Assembly: GCA_051439375.1 (NCBI GenBank)
Contig: JBFRWB010000015.1
Location: forward strand, 8,863 to 72,862
From: JBGTGT01 sp051439375
GTDB lineage: Bacteria > Cyanobacteriota > Cyanobacteriia > Cyanobacteriales > Microcystaceae
Reading direction: 5' to 3'
Length of the DNA: 64,000 nucleotides
Shown one piece after another: positions 24,945 through 33,592 of this stretch; the first letter of the stretch is position 1, and every line of letters starts with the position of its first letter. The position numbers and the translations under genes were made by a program. The notes below the pieces were generated by a model that saw only the letters and a program-made list of their open reading frames with translations, searched no databases and was not told the origin of the DNA.

Positions 24945-26282
24945 ATGCGGCTTAACATGGAAAATGAGTTAAGAATTATCGCCTATTCTTACAATGATCC
25001 CCTGTTAGATTCTCCCCCAGATCCAACTATTTGGGGGTGGGAAATTGGGCGTATTTATCAAGACTTAGGGCAACGATACCAATGGCAAGCACTGATAAAA
25101 GATATACAACAATACCCCCCCCATTATTTCCTTGTTCGCCATTTAGAAGAATTGGGAGATAGCTTAGTCGAAATTATGCAACATTTAACTTTTTTGGAAT
25201 CTCTGAAGATCGAAGTTATTGCTATTGAAGAAGACTATAGTTCTTCTCAATTTACTACTCTTTCAGCCCAAGAATTAAAATGTCAGCTTACTCCACTTTT
25301 ACAAAAAATTAGCACAAAAAAAAGACAAAAAGCACTAAAGAAAGGCCATGCCCGTAATCGATTAATTGCTGTCCCTCCCCCCGGTAAAGCCCCCTACGGC
25401 TATCGGAAAGGACAGGGAAAGTATATTATTGACCGCAGTACTGCTCCCGTAGTTAAAGCCTTTTTTGAACATTTTTTATTATTTGGTTCACTGCGAGGTG
25501 CAGTGACGTTTATTGGCAAAAAATACGGTAAAAAAATTGCAGTTTCTACAGGTAAAAACTGGTTAGAAAATCCAGTCTATCGAGGCAATTTGAGTTATAA
25601 AAAGGGTTCAATTATTCCGCAAACCCATCTGCCCCTTTTGTCAGAAGATGAAGCTGCTCAAATTGATCGTCTCTTACGCCAAAATCGCCAGTTTCCACCC
25701 CGAACTGCCAGCGCACCTCGTTCTCTTGCTGGTTTAGTTATTTGTCAGAAATGTCAGTCCAAAATGACCATTACCCGTATGACAACAAAGAAAAAACCAA
25801 AAGAATATGTTTATTTACGTCCTCAGAACTGTCCCTTAACTCCCAAATGTAAAGGCATAAATTATGATAATTTTCTTACAAAAACGATTGAAAACATTTG
25901 TCTAGAACTTCCTCAAAAAGTAAGTCAAATAACCTTGCCCAATATTGATAATCTTAAAGATAAGATAACAGATATGATCGCAGAACAAAAAAAACTCATA
26001 AAAACCGTTGAACATCTTGAACAGCAAGGAATTTTAGACAAAGAAACTAGCCAACTGAGAATATATAACCTAAAAGCTAAAATTGCAGAACTTCAAGAAC
26101 AACGCTCTCAACTCCCCCCTGATAATTTAGCAAATATTACAAAACTCGTGGCCGTAAAAGATTTTTGGTTAGGTCTTTCTGAAGAAGAACGACGCTTTTA
26201 TTTTCGAGAATTTATCCAGCAAATTTTCATTATCCGCCCCACACCAAAAGAATTTGAGTTACAATTAGTCTTTGTTTTCTAA
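24945..26282 (+). CDS. Large serine recombinase-family protein (XisF-like), catalytic arginines not evident
   Basis: The protein has 445 residues. An N-terminal resolvase-like domain (about 8-110), a recombinase domain (GKAPYGYRKGQGKYIIDRSTAPVVKAFFEHFL), a zinc-ribbon (CQKCQSKM ... CPLTPKC) and a C-terminal coiled coil follow in the normal order for large serine recombinases. However, the catalytic start reads AYSYNDP (Ser15) instead of ARVST, and the usual LDRLxR motif is LEELGDS (67-73), so the active-site arginines are apparently missing. No integrated element or attachment repeats are seen around it. It may be a domesticated protein. A second in-frame ATG at 24957 is possible. It overlaps the minus-strand gene on its right by 18 bases, tail to tail. 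Confidence 0.8.
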   Translation: MRLNMENELRIIAYSYNDPLLDSPPDPTIWGWEIGRIYQDLGQRYQWQALIKDIQQYPPHYFLVRHLEELGDSLVEIMQHLTFLESLKIEVIAIEEDYSSSQFTTLSAQELKCQLTPLLQKISTKKRQKALKKGHARNRLIAVPPPGKAPYGYRKGQGKYIIDRSTAPVVKAFFEHFLLFGSLRGAVTFIGKKYGKKIAVSTGKNWLENPVYRGNLSYKKGSIIPQTHLPLLSEDEAAQIDRLLRQNRQFPPRTASAPRSLAGLVICQKCQSKMTITRMTTKKKPKEYVYLRPQNCPLTPKCKGINYDNFLTKTIENICLELPQKVSQITLPNIDNLKDKITDMIAEQKKLIKTVEHLEQQGILDKETSQLRIYNLKAKIAELQEQRSQLPPDNLANITKLVAVKDFWLGLSEEERRFYFREFIQQIFIIRPTPKEFELQLVFVF

Positions 26283-26642
26283 TTGAGAAAGCCGTTGATC
26301 TAAAGTACGAACATCCTCTTTTAGCTCAATAATTAAAGTAGCAAATCGTTCCATTAAAGGATCACTCCTCCCAATTAACTCACCCTCCACAATTCGAGGG
26401 TTATAAAGAGACGAATCAGGATTAACATTATTATGATTAACAGTGTTATTGGTTCTTCCGTTTAAACGGCGAACCTCTGCTTCTAACCGACGAACACGAT
26501 TTTCTAAGCTTCTAATTTCTGAGCGTAACACTCTTTGAGGATCAGCCGCCATTCCCCTTGGTAATTGTCCAAAGACTAATAAGCCAATTATCAAACACAT
26601 TAAGAACAAAGTTAAAATCTTCTTAAGCAAAGTATAATTCAT
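26265..26642 (-). CDS. Exported coiled-coil protein, 125 residues
   Basis: The ATG at 26642 (MNYTLLKKILTLF) is preferred to an upstream TTG. A signal or anchor segment (TLFLMCLIIGLLVFGQLPRGMAA) with an AxA-like end is followed by a heptad-rich helix (RSEIRSLENRVRRLEAEVRRLNG), an Asn-rich linker (TNNTVNHNNVNPDSS) and a second helical part (LIIELKEDVRTLDQRLSQLENK). It probably oligomerises outside the cytoplasmic membrane. The function is unknown. The gene is downstream of ycf35, beyond a strong terminator, so it needs its own promoter. Confidence 0.65.
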   Translation of the reverse strand: MNYTLLKKILTLFLMCLIIGLLVFGQLPRGMAADPQRVLRSEIRSLENRVRRLEAEVRRLNGRTNNTVNHNNVNPDSSLYNPRIVEGELIGRSDPLMERFATLIIELKEDVRTLDQRLSQLENKD

Positions 26643-26655
26643 CACATCAAACAAT

Positions 26656-26685
26656 AAAAAAAGGGTTAACCAAAAAGGTCAACCC
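26656..26685 (-). terminator. Rho-independent terminator downstream of ycf35
   Basis: Reading the minus strand, the stem gggttgacc / ggttaaccc (one G-T wobble) has a five-base loop and is followed by seven T residues. It lies 33 bases past the ycf35 stop codon. Confidence 0.85.
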
Positions 26686-26717
26686 CAAGGCTTGGGAACG
26701 CGCTTTAATGCTTTTGT

Positions 26718-27071
26718 TTAGCTTTGAACCACTAACTTGACATTAGCGTTTTGTAGTCCACGCTGTTTAACTTCTGTTAAAGTTTTGTTCACAGCATATT
26801 TTTGATTGATAGAATTGATCAATTCAGTTTGATTGTGCTTCTTCGCAACGCCCCAAAGATCAGCAATGAGGTCAAAGCTTCCTTCGCTATTGCGAGACCA
26901 GCCGAGATCGTATTCGCCATCTAAAACAGCTACGATGTCAGCACGAACTCGTTGGCCATTGTAACCACGAACATCAGCTTCAGTTTTTACACTGATTCCG
27001 AGATCTTTGAGGGAATTTTGTAAGATTTCAGCGTCAGTGATTTTGGTACGAAGAGTGCTAAAGTGAGACAT
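26718..27071 (-). CDS. ycf35: Ycf35 / DUF1257 protein
   Basis: The protein has 117 residues. It begins MSHFSTLRTKITDAEILQNS, with DVRGYNGQRVRADIVAVLDGEYDLGWSRN in the middle, matching the DUF1257 family encoded as ycf35 in some algal plastids. A good ribosome binding site (ggagg) precedes the ATG. Function unknown. It lies 148 bases downstream of ycf46 on the same strand, and a strong terminator follows. The Synechocystis ycf46 homologue is, from memory, in a stress-responsive gene cluster with small companions, so joint expression is plausible here. Confidence 0.92.
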   Translation of the reverse strand: MSHFSTLRTKITDAEILQNSLKDLGISVKTEADVRGYNGQRVRADIVAVLDGEYDLGWSRNSEGSFDLIADLWGVAKKHNQTELINSINQKYAVNKTLTEVKQRGLQNANVKLVVQS

Positions 27072-27219
27072 TGGTAGATTTCCTCCAGTAGAACAGAAGT
27101 CAACAACAACTTAGTTTTAGTGCAAGAACAACATCATCATGGGAAAATGATATTGTTTTTTTAGAATTTGCTAGTCTATGACTAGCCTTTCCTCCTGTTG
27201 CGAGCAGGAGAAAGCTTGT

Positions 27220-28731
27220 TTAGAACTCCAATCGCTGATATTCAGCAACGGAGGCGGAAGCAGGCCGAGCGCGTTGTCTTGCCCAATCTCTCAGGGCAGT
27301 TACCTGTTCCGTCATTGTCCGAGACAAGGGAAGAGTTGCTTTAATTGCAGCGATAATATCCAGCTGCGTGAACTCTCGATCTTGAGCAAAGGCTTCATAC
27401 ATAGCAGCAATCAACGCTTGCTCAATTTCAGCCCCGGAAAATCCATCAGAGACCTTAGCGAGTTGTCCGATGTCGAAGCGATCTATTTCGGAGCGACGTT
27501 TGCTAAGGTGAATTGTAAAGATTGCTTCACGCTCCTCTGGCGTGGGCAAATCTACAAAGAAAATTTCATCAAACCGACCTTTCCGCAGAAATTCACCGGG
27601 AAGACGTTCAATACGGTTAGCAGTGGCCATGACGAATACAGGGGAGGTTTTTTCCTGCATCCATGTTAGGAATGAACCAAAAATCCGACTAGATGTACCG
27701 CCGTCAGAATCAGCAGACCCAGTTCCTCCAGCAAAGGCTTTATCTAGTTCATCGATGAAGAGAATTGCAGGAGAAATAGATTCAGCCGTTTTTAAAGCAT
27801 TGCGAAGGTTAGCCTCTGAACGTCCCACCATTGAGCCATCATACACCCGACCCATATCCAATCTTAGTAAGGGTAAGCCCCATAACTTAGATGTGGTTTT
27901 GGCAATAAGAGACTTTCCACAGCCGGGGACTCCTAAAATGAGCATTCCTTTGGGTTGGGGGAGTCCATACTCCCTTGCTCTTTCAGTAAAGGCATTGGAG
28001 CGTTGAGTCAGCCACTTTTTCAGTTCTTCTAAGCCGCCAACTGCGTTGAGGGTTTCGTCTTCCTCGACAAATTCTAAGATTCCGTTGCGACGAATCAGTT
28101 GTTTTTTCTCGGAAAGAACGATTTCAACCTCTTCTTCAGTGAGTTTTCCCGCTTTCACATAAGCTTTACGATAGACTTTTTCTGCTTCGTCTTCTGTTAG
28201 TCCTAATGCGGATTTTAATAGTTTTTCTCGAACCGTCGTGTTCACTCTTTTACTTCTCGTTTGATTGAGTTGATGGGTCAACACTTGGTCTAATTCCGTT
28301 AAGTCGGGTAGAGGGAAATCCAAAACTACTACGTCTTTCTCTAGTTCGATGGGGATTTCCTGTAGCGGAGACATTAAGATGATGATTTTTTCTGTTCCCT
28401 TAAAACTGGCGATCGCATCCCTGAGCCAGCGAGTTACCCCCGGAGAGGTAATAAAAGGATGTAAATCTTTAAAAACAAATATACCGGGTTCTTTACGTCG
28501 CACCACCCATTCCACTGCGGCCTCAGGGGCAATGGTGTTGTGTTGAGTTGCTTGACGAGGTTGGCCGTACTCCACCATACCGTGGGTCATTGTCCAGACA
28601 AAGACTTGCCGATGCTGAGTTGTCTGTTGAGCAATCTTAGCGATCGCTTGTTCAGAGCGTTCTTCCTCAGATGTGGTCAGGTAAATTAGAGGATATTGAG
28701 CTTGTATTAAGATGCTTAGCTCTTCTTTCAT
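27220..28731 (-). CDS. ycf46: AAA+ ATPase Ycf46
   Basis: The protein has 503 residues. The N-terminal domain (MKEELSILIQAQYPLIYLTTSEEERSE region) is typical of Ycf46. The AAA+ module has Walker A GVPGCGKS near residue 270, Walker B ILFIDELDKAF, the second region of homology ending GRFDEIFFV, and a C-terminal helical lid. Ycf46 is conserved in cyanobacteria and red-lineage plastids and has been linked to photosynthesis and inorganic carbon responses, though its mechanism is not settled. It is flanked on the same strand by a ribbon-helix-helix-like gene upstream and ycf35 downstream. Confidence 0.94.
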   Translation of the reverse strand: MKEELSILIQAQYPLIYLTTSEEERSEQAIAKIAQQTTQHRQVFVWTMTHGMVEYGQPRQATQHNTIAPEAAVEWVVRRKEPGIFVFKDLHPFITSPGVTRWLRDAIASFKGTEKIIILMSPLQEIPIELEKDVVVLDFPLPDLTELDQVLTHQLNQTRSKRVNTTVREKLLKSALGLTEDEAEKVYRKAYVKAGKLTEEEVEIVLSEKKQLIRRNGILEFVEEDETLNAVGGLEELKKWLTQRSNAFTERAREYGLPQPKGMLILGVPGCGKSLIAKTTSKLWGLPLLRLDMGRVYDGSMVGRSEANLRNALKTAESISPAILFIDELDKAFAGGTGSADSDGGTSSRIFGSFLTWMQEKTSPVFVMATANRIERLPGEFLRKGRFDEIFFVDLPTPEEREAIFTIHLSKRRSEIDRFDIGQLAKVSDGFSGAEIEQALIAAMYEAFAQDREFTQLDIIAAIKATLPLSRTMTEQVTALRDWARQRARPASASVAEYQRLEF

Positions 28732-28802
28732 GACATCGACCCTGTAGGTTTAAATAGACAGTGACTTAGTAGATTGGAGATGGATTTTGTCCCTTTTACC
28801 AG

Positions 28803-29153
28803 CTAACAAGTAACCAGTGCTTCTTCTTCAGATGAGGGTTGTTTTCCTTTTGCCGTTTCCCGAAGGTCTATGGGCATTTCCTCAGTAATGACACTGGGCT
28901 GGTGTTTCAATGAAACCATTTCTCCGTTGCGGTTCACCATTGCGGCTTCGCACTCTGGACAGATATGAACTTGGTGGGTTTTCCCATAGGCAGATGCTTC
29001 AATCTCCTCTATTTTCTCTGGGTATTTGAGGTAAAAACCAACGGCTCTTTCGACAAGGGCTGACATTGATTCTTCGTCCACCGCAGCGCGGATTTTTAGC
29101 TGCCGATGAATTCCTTGAGGGAGATATAGAGTTACCTTTTGCTTGTCCTGCAT
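28803..29153 (-). CDS. Ribbon-helix-helix-like protein with CxxC, first gene of the ycf46 group
   Basis: The protein has 116 residues. The N-terminal part (KVTLYLPQGIHRQLKIRAAVDEESMSALVERAVGFYL) has the strand-helix-helix pattern of CopG/Arc DNA-binding proteins. The C-terminal half contains CPECEAAM, possibly half of a metal site, and a disordered acidic end. It precedes ycf46 by about 70 bases and may autoregulate the group. A clear inverted repeat lies about 90 bases upstream of its start. Confidence 0.75.
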   Translation of the reverse strand: MQDKQKVTLYLPQGIHRQLKIRAAVDEESMSALVERAVGFYLKYPEKIEEIEASAYGKTHQVHICPECEAAMVNRNGEMVSLKHQPSVITEEMPIDLRETAKGKQPSSEEEALVTC

Positions 29154-29242
29154 ATTGCTAATGGTGGTTTGCCCCGGTATGTCTCAACACTTTAGCGAGT
29201 TTTTTTCTAGCTGTCAAGCTGTTATGCCAACATGACGGCATA

Positions 29243-29263
29243 ATTGTAATGTTTCTTTACAAT
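29243..29263. promoter_or_regulatory. Inverted repeat attgtaa-N7-ttacaat, possible operator
   Basis: Perfect seven-base arms (29243-29249 and 29257-29263) are separated by seven bases, about 90 bases upstream of the first gene of the ycf46 group. The 21-base span suits a dimeric regulator. No bound protein can be named. Confidence 0.45.
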
Positions 29264-29621
29264 ATGATTGATTCGGCATAATAAATGGTATTCCTATTCA
29301 AACATCAACTATCACAATGATTCCACCTGTAAATTTTCCGTTGATAGAATGGAGAGCATGAATACCATTTTAGTACAGAAGAATTTATCAATAAAATTCA
29401 TTCAGGTTGACTAATCGTTTTTGATTCAGTTAACATTTAGATGTTATCAAAAACAAGCATGATTAAATCAATCTCCAAAAAATTAAGGCTTAAAAATTTA
29501 AAAAGAAGATTTTAATAAAACCTATGTTCTACTAAATCTCTCTATCAAAGGCTTTAGGGTGTAAAAGCTTATCTCCAACAGTCGTTAAAACAATCCACTT
29601 TAACCTCATAACTGTATCAGT

Positions 29622-29646
29622 GTTGGGTTTCATGCCTCAACCCAAC
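29622..29646. repeat. Dispersed hairpin gttgggtt-N9-aacccaac
   Basis: Eight-base arms (29622-29629 and 29639-29646) with a nine-base loop. A related hairpin occurs at 62372-62400. Confidence 0.75.
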
Positions 29647-29723
29647 CTACAAATCTTAAGATTTAAGGATTTACAGGATGATTTAACCCTGTCGGAATCA
29701 TATTTAAGCTTCCATTATCTGAA

Positions 29724-30035
29724 TCAATCTTGATTATTGTCGGGAGTGCGAGGATAAATTTGTTCGGCATCAGGACAGTCATCAGCGATGAGAAGATCGG
29801 TGTTATAACGGGAAACAGAAGCAGTTTTGTAGCTAATCGCCCCGATACTTTCTAACCGTACCATTTCTTCCCAAAAACTAATTTCCTCATCTTCTTCGCA
29901 TTCGTAGCGAATAGTGACGAGATCCAACTCTAAAGCAATAATACGAGCTTCATCTAGCCAACGTTGCTGATCCCGCAAGAAAATGCTTACGATACGCTCC
30001 TCTGCGATAATTTTATGGATCTTGCGATCTAACAT
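29724..30035 (-). CDS. Conserved hypothetical protein, 103 residues
   Basis: The protein is acidic and soluble (MLDRKIHKIIAEERIVSIFLRDQQRW start; later YECEEDEEISFWEEMVRLESIGAIS). A strong ribosome binding site (aaaaggag) lies six bases before the ATG, so the start is secure. It looks like a widely kept cyanobacterial protein of unknown function. The alpha/beta hydrolase gene lies upstream on the same strand, about 70 bases away. Confidence 0.78.
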   Translation of the reverse strand: MLDRKIHKIIAEERIVSIFLRDQQRWLDEARIIALELDLVTIRYECEEDEEISFWEEMVRLESIGAISYKTASVSRYNTDLLIADDCPDAEQIYPRTPDNNQD

Positions 30036-30104
30036 AAGCTACTCCTTTTGGGATAACTCCTTAAAATGATTTTGGTGTGATTCTACCCTATCTTCTAGCA
30101 TAGT

Positions 30105-30956
30105 TTAGCCATGCTTGCTTACTATGTTATCAATTTTATCCGCTAAAAGATGGGTTTGTTCGAGCATGGCAAAATGACCGCAATTAGGCAATTCAAAAAT
30201 ATTTAGTCCTTGATAATCGAATAGCCAGTGAAAACTAGCCAAATAGCGTACATACTTTAATTCCATTACCATATCTTCTTGTCCTGCGAAAAAATAGACC
30301 GGTTGTTTAAGACGACTCACTAATTGGGGGAGAGAATGAACTTCAGATTCGGTGGTAGAATCCAATAATGAGCCTAATGCAGCCCGTTGATCGGCGATCG
30401 CAAAGTCTTTAACCCGTTGTTTTCCCCATTGACGAGGAATAGGGGTGGCTACCATCATTCGAGAAAATAACAGATCCAAGAAAGGGACATAAGGTAGCCA
30501 AGGGGGGCGAAACTTAACAATTTGTTCTCCTGCTTTACGAAATCGCTCAAATTCCTCCTTTATATAAATTCCTCCCCCCATATTAACCCCAATTACTCCT
30601 TTTACCCTTTCTTCACAACTATCTGCCCCCCAAAGGGCGATACTTCCCCCCAAAGAATGGCCAATTACCCAAGCTTGTTCAATATCCAATTGCTGAAGTA
30701 ACTCTTTTAAATCTTGTGCATAAGCAGCCAAGGAATAGGGGTCTTCATCGGAAGTAATCGGTTGTGATTGACCAAAACCTCGCAAATCGTAGCTTAAGCA
30801 GGAATATGCTGGTGATAATTGCTCAATTAGCGGTTGCCAATAGCGATGACTCAGTAACCATCCATGAATAAAGACAAGGACAGGGTTTGTGGGGGGGTTA
30901 GGGGGGACAGTGAACTCATAAAGATGAGGAACGCCCGAAATCGAAAGGGTAGGCAT
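30105..30956 (-). CDS. Alpha/beta hydrolase
   Basis: The protein has 283 residues. The nucleophile elbow is GHSLGG with Ser101; the acid is probably Asp in FAGQEDMVME; the His is in NCGHFAMLE near the end. The oxyanion loop reads VFIHGWLLSHRYW. These place it among esterase/epoxide-hydrolase-like enzymes of unknown substrate. Near the N-terminus, the stretch VPPNPPTNP (about residues 17-25) is encoded by a C-rich element that also occurs in the CHAT-STAND gene, so this segment may be a repeat inserted in frame. Confidence 0.88.
   Translation of the reverse strand: MPTLSISGVPHLYEFTVPPNPPTNPVLVFIHGWLLSHRYWQPLIEQLSPAYSCLSYDLRGFGQSQPITSDEDPYSLAAYAQDLKELLQQLDIEQAWVIGHSLGGSIALWGADSCEERVKGVIGVNMGGGIYIKEEFERFRKAGEQIVKFRPPWLPYVPFLDLLFSRMMVATPIPRQWGKQRVKDFAIADQRAALGSLLDSTTESEVHSLPQLVSRLKQPVYFFAGQEDMVMELKYVRYLASFHWLFDYQGLNIFELPNCGHFAMLEQTHLLADKIDNIVSKHG
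30888..30909 (-). repeat. C-rich element inside the hydrolase gene
   Basis: On the minus strand the sequence reads tcccccctaaccccccc, matching the left half of the element at 45530-45561. It encodes VPPNPPTNP in the hydrolase frame without disrupting it. Confidence 0.65.
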
Positions 30957-31107
30957 ATTTTAAGATGATTTCCTGTTTGAAGCCATTTAATCGGTACAAT
31001 GGGGTAGGCGTAATTAAAATTACCGATTACGTTTGTCCGCATAAGCGCAGATTATTAATGCTGCTTAGATCCAGTATAAATAAGAAGGCCTCCAAGCGTC
31101 CCCTAGC

Positions 31108-31632
31108 ATGGTTTTTTGGAAACGATTGTTTAACACCCCTGAATTAGCTACTAGCCCGTCATCAGCCGCTTTTGATGGAGAATTTATCGACGTGACAAAT
31201 ACTGTCGCAGAAACTAGCCGAATTTTGCTGAGTACTGATCGTAATATCGATCTTTACGAACTTGAAGAATTATGTGATGCGGTGGGTTGGGCCCGTCGTC
31301 CCCTACGCAAAGTTAAAAAGGCCATTGAACACAGTTTTCTAGTCGTTTCTGTGTGGGAAGTACGAGGAACTCGTCGCCGTTTAATGGGATTTGCTCGTGC
31401 TACTTCTGATCATGCCTTCAATGCGACTATTTGGGATGTGGTTATTCATCCTAAGTACCAAAAACAGGGACTAGGCAAGGCTTTGATGAAATATATGATT
31501 CGTAAACTTAAAAGTCATGATATTAGCAATGTCACCCTCTTTGCTGATCCACAGGTGGTTGAGTTTTACCAACGTTTAGGCTTTGTTCTTGATCCTGAAG
31601 GCATCAAAGGAATGTTTTTGTATCCTGAATAG
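31108..31632 (+). CDS. ycf52: GNAT N-acetyltransferase, Ycf52-like
   Basis: The protein has 174 residues. Acetyl-CoA motif A is VVIHPKYQKQGLGKALMKYM and motif B is NVTLFADPQVVEFYQRLGF, followed by GIKGMFLYP. The order and length match the cyanobacterial and plastid Ycf52 family, related to chloroplast GNAT enzymes that acetylate protein N-termini or lysines in plants. The substrate in cyanobacteria is not established. It is divergent from the alpha/beta hydrolase gene, with a 150-base shared upstream region. Confidence 0.85.
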   Translation: MVFWKRLFNTPELATSPSSAAFDGEFIDVTNTVAETSRILLSTDRNIDLYELEELCDAVGWARRPLRKVKKAIEHSFLVVSVWEVRGTRRRLMGFARATSDHAFNATIWDVVIHPKYQKQGLGKALMKYMIRKLKSHDISNVTLFADPQVVEFYQRLGFVLDPEGIKGMFLYPE

Positions 31633-31780
31633 CTATCAATACTATGACGAATTATCAATCTTAACGGCTAAACTATAATGTCAATAGAAAAGCAAATTCC
31701 TTAGATTTGACTGACTCCTTAGTTTTGGTGTGCAACGGATAATTTGTTCTTTATACCTTGAAATATCTGGGCTAAAAACT

Positions 31781-32473
31781 ATGAAACCCGAACTTTTGGC
31801 AACTTACACCCACAATAAACAAATCCTACAACAATTAATGGAGTATGCCCAGATTGAGACCTTTGAAGCCTTGAGTAAACAGTCGGGGGTTTCACAATGG
31901 CAACTTAATCGTCTTTTGTTGGGGTTAATGCCCAAGTTAACGGTAGAAAATCTGGTTAAACTGTCCTCTGCTTTAAAAATTCCCGTTGATAAGTGTCTAG
32001 CACTCTTTTATCCTAATCTTCCGTCTATCCCTTCCCCAGAGATTACTCAACCAAACGAACCTTCACCTTCTAAAAGCATAGAAGAATTAGAACAGCTAAA
32101 AGGAGAATACGAAAGATTGCAACAACAACTAGAACAACAAAAAGAAACTTTGAAACAGGAATTTCAACAATCTAGTTTGGAGGTATTGGAATCTTGGTTA
32201 TTACAATGGCCAACTGCCGCCGCCGCCGCACAGAAAAACCCGAAATTATCAGCCGTTAAACTATTAGTATTGGTTAAACCCGTTGTAGAATTACTCAAGC
32301 GATGGGGAGTGGAGAATATTGGTATTGTTGGCGAAAAAATTCCCTACGACCCCATTAGCCATCAATTATTGGAAGGAACGGCTGTAACAGGAGAGTTGGT
32401 AGAAGTTCGTTATGTTGGCTATCGTCAAGATGATAAGTTACTGTATCGCGCTAAAGTCAGTCCTGTTAAGTAA
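31781..32473 (+). CDS. HTH - coiled coil - GrpE-like protein
   Basis: The ATG at 31781 (MKPELLATYTHNKQ) gives 230 residues; a start 17 codons upstream lacks support. An XRE-like helix-turn-helix (IETFEALSKQSGVSQWQLNRLLLG) is followed by a proline-rich linker, a long coiled coil (EELEQLKGEYERLQQQLEQQKETL) and a C-terminal domain ending YDPISHQLLEGTAVTGELVEVRYVGY. That ending resembles the beta domain of GrpE, the DnaK nucleotide exchange factor. The combination suggests a chaperone- or DNA-linked adaptor, but this is inference. A good terminator follows at 32566-32592. Confidence 0.75.
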   Translation: MKPELLATYTHNKQILQQLMEYAQIETFEALSKQSGVSQWQLNRLLLGLMPKLTVENLVKLSSALKIPVDKCLALFYPNLPSIPSPEITQPNEPSPSKSIEELEQLKGEYERLQQQLEQQKETLKQEFQQSSLEVLESWLLQWPTAAAAAQKNPKLSAVKLLVLVKPVVELLKRWGVENIGIVGEKIPYDPISHQLLEGTAVTGELVEVRYVGYRQDDKLLYRAKVSPVK

Positions 32474-32565
32474 TAAGTAGGGGCTGATTTTTAATTAAAG
32501 TTGATGTTTTTATTATCAATTTACTAAATAAACTCACCCCTACACCTGTTACTGATTATTTATTG

Positions 32566-32592
32566 CTTTAACCTGAAAGGTTAAAGTTTTTT
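32566..32592 (+). terminator. Rho-independent terminator
   Basis: A perfect nine-base stem (ctttaacct / aggttaaag) with a three-base loop is followed by six T residues, 93 bases after the HTH-GrpE-like gene. Confidence 0.85.
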
Positions 32593-32610
32593 AAAAGTTA
32601 AAAATGGTGA

Positions 32611-33324
32611 CTAGCCATTAAAATTATGTCTTTTCAAGACAGATAAACCACCGAAGAAACCAATAGCTAATAAGCCAAGAACACCACTGGGTTCAGGAAC
32701 AGTTGCTACATCAGATGTATTAACTTCAAAAATACGTTGACTGGTTTGACCCGTCCAAGTGCTACCACTATTAACGGTTCGATAAGCACGAACAAAAGAA
32801 GCCCCAACCTCACTTTGATAAGTACTGTCAAAGTCACCCGTAAATTCAGATAACCAAGTTAACCCGGATCCGGCTACCCCATCAATCTGAAAACCGTAGG
32901 TTGTATTGGGGAGTAACGTAATCGTTTGGGTAAGATTAAAAACCTCATTGGTTGCTTCTCCTGGTGTTACTGTAACGCTTTGAGTCCCAACGTTAATAGT
33001 AGAAGTTACCCCTGTTGGATCGCCACTGGCGGGAAGATCGTTATCATACCAAATTAAGGTCGCATCAAAACTGTTCGTACCAGAACCACCATTGCCAAAC
33101 TGCACCGTAATATCATCAAGAACACGAATGGTATTATCATCAGGGGTGGTAAAGGAAACAAATTCGTTGTCAGAACCATTAATTTGATTTCCTTGGTTGA
33201 ATGTTGCGTTATCAATGTTACCAATTAATAACGCAGCTTGAGCGTTAGACCCTAAAAAAGAAAGGGTAACAGTAGTGGCTGTAGTAAGAAGAGCAGTTGA
33301 GATGCAAGAGGAATTAAATTTCAT
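32611..33324 (-). CDS. PEP-CTERM sorted exported protein
   Basis: The ATG at 33324 (MKFNSSCISTALL) gives 237 residues; a TTG four codons upstream is the alternative. A signal peptide (TALLTTATTVTLSFLGSNAQA) is followed by a beta-rich, Thr/Asn/Gly-rich body and the C-terminal sorting tag VPEPSGVLGLLAIGFFGGL with basic KRHN end. PEP-CTERM tags direct export and processing by exosortase, often to the outer surface or matrix. No exosortase gene is in the window. The gene converges with the terminator at 32566-32592. Confidence 0.88.
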   Translation of the reverse strand: MKFNSSCISTALLTTATTVTLSFLGSNAQAALLIGNIDNATFNQGNQINGSDNEFVSFTTPDDNTIRVLDDITVQFGNGGSGTNSFDATLIWYDNDLPASGDPTGVTSTINVGTQSVTVTPGEATNEVFNLTQTITLLPNTTYGFQIDGVAGSGLTWLSEFTGDFDSTYQSEVGASFVRAYRTVNSGSTWTGQTSQRIFEVNTSDVATVPEPSGVLGLLAIGFFGGLSVLKRHNFNG

Positions 33325-33592
33325 AATGCCTGTCAATTGTTATTAAACGCCCATACTATAACAAATCACTATAAGAATGTAAAGGATACCTTAAGATAAG
33401 ACAATTTTTATGACAACCTGAAGGAACAAGAGAACTCTTTAACGATTAAACAAACCATTGAACAAGATGGAATGCTCCCTAATTGGTTACAGAGAAGAAA
33501 TAGTGACGACAGACTCTTCCAATAACGGATCACTGAAAGGATAAAATAGTAAAAGTATGACCACTTAATGTTTTACCCATTGCCAATTTTTT

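Larger units (their letters stand above)
29154..29723. other. 570-base intergenic region: probable ycf46-group promoter, then repeats
   Basis: No gene is seen. The right part holds a dispersed hairpin (29622-29646) and a fragment of the ggatttacaggat repeat (about 29660-29680). The left part, next to the ribbon-helix-helix gene, carries two inverted repeats (tatgcc/ggcata at 29223-29242, and the one listed separately). The minus-strand promoter should lie here, but I cannot point to a -35/-10 pair with confidence. Confidence 0.6.

Noticed and set aside
24945..26282. Active excision element driven by the XisF-like protein
   Set aside because: No interrupted gene, direct repeat pair or attachment site was seen nearby, and catalytic residues seem absent.
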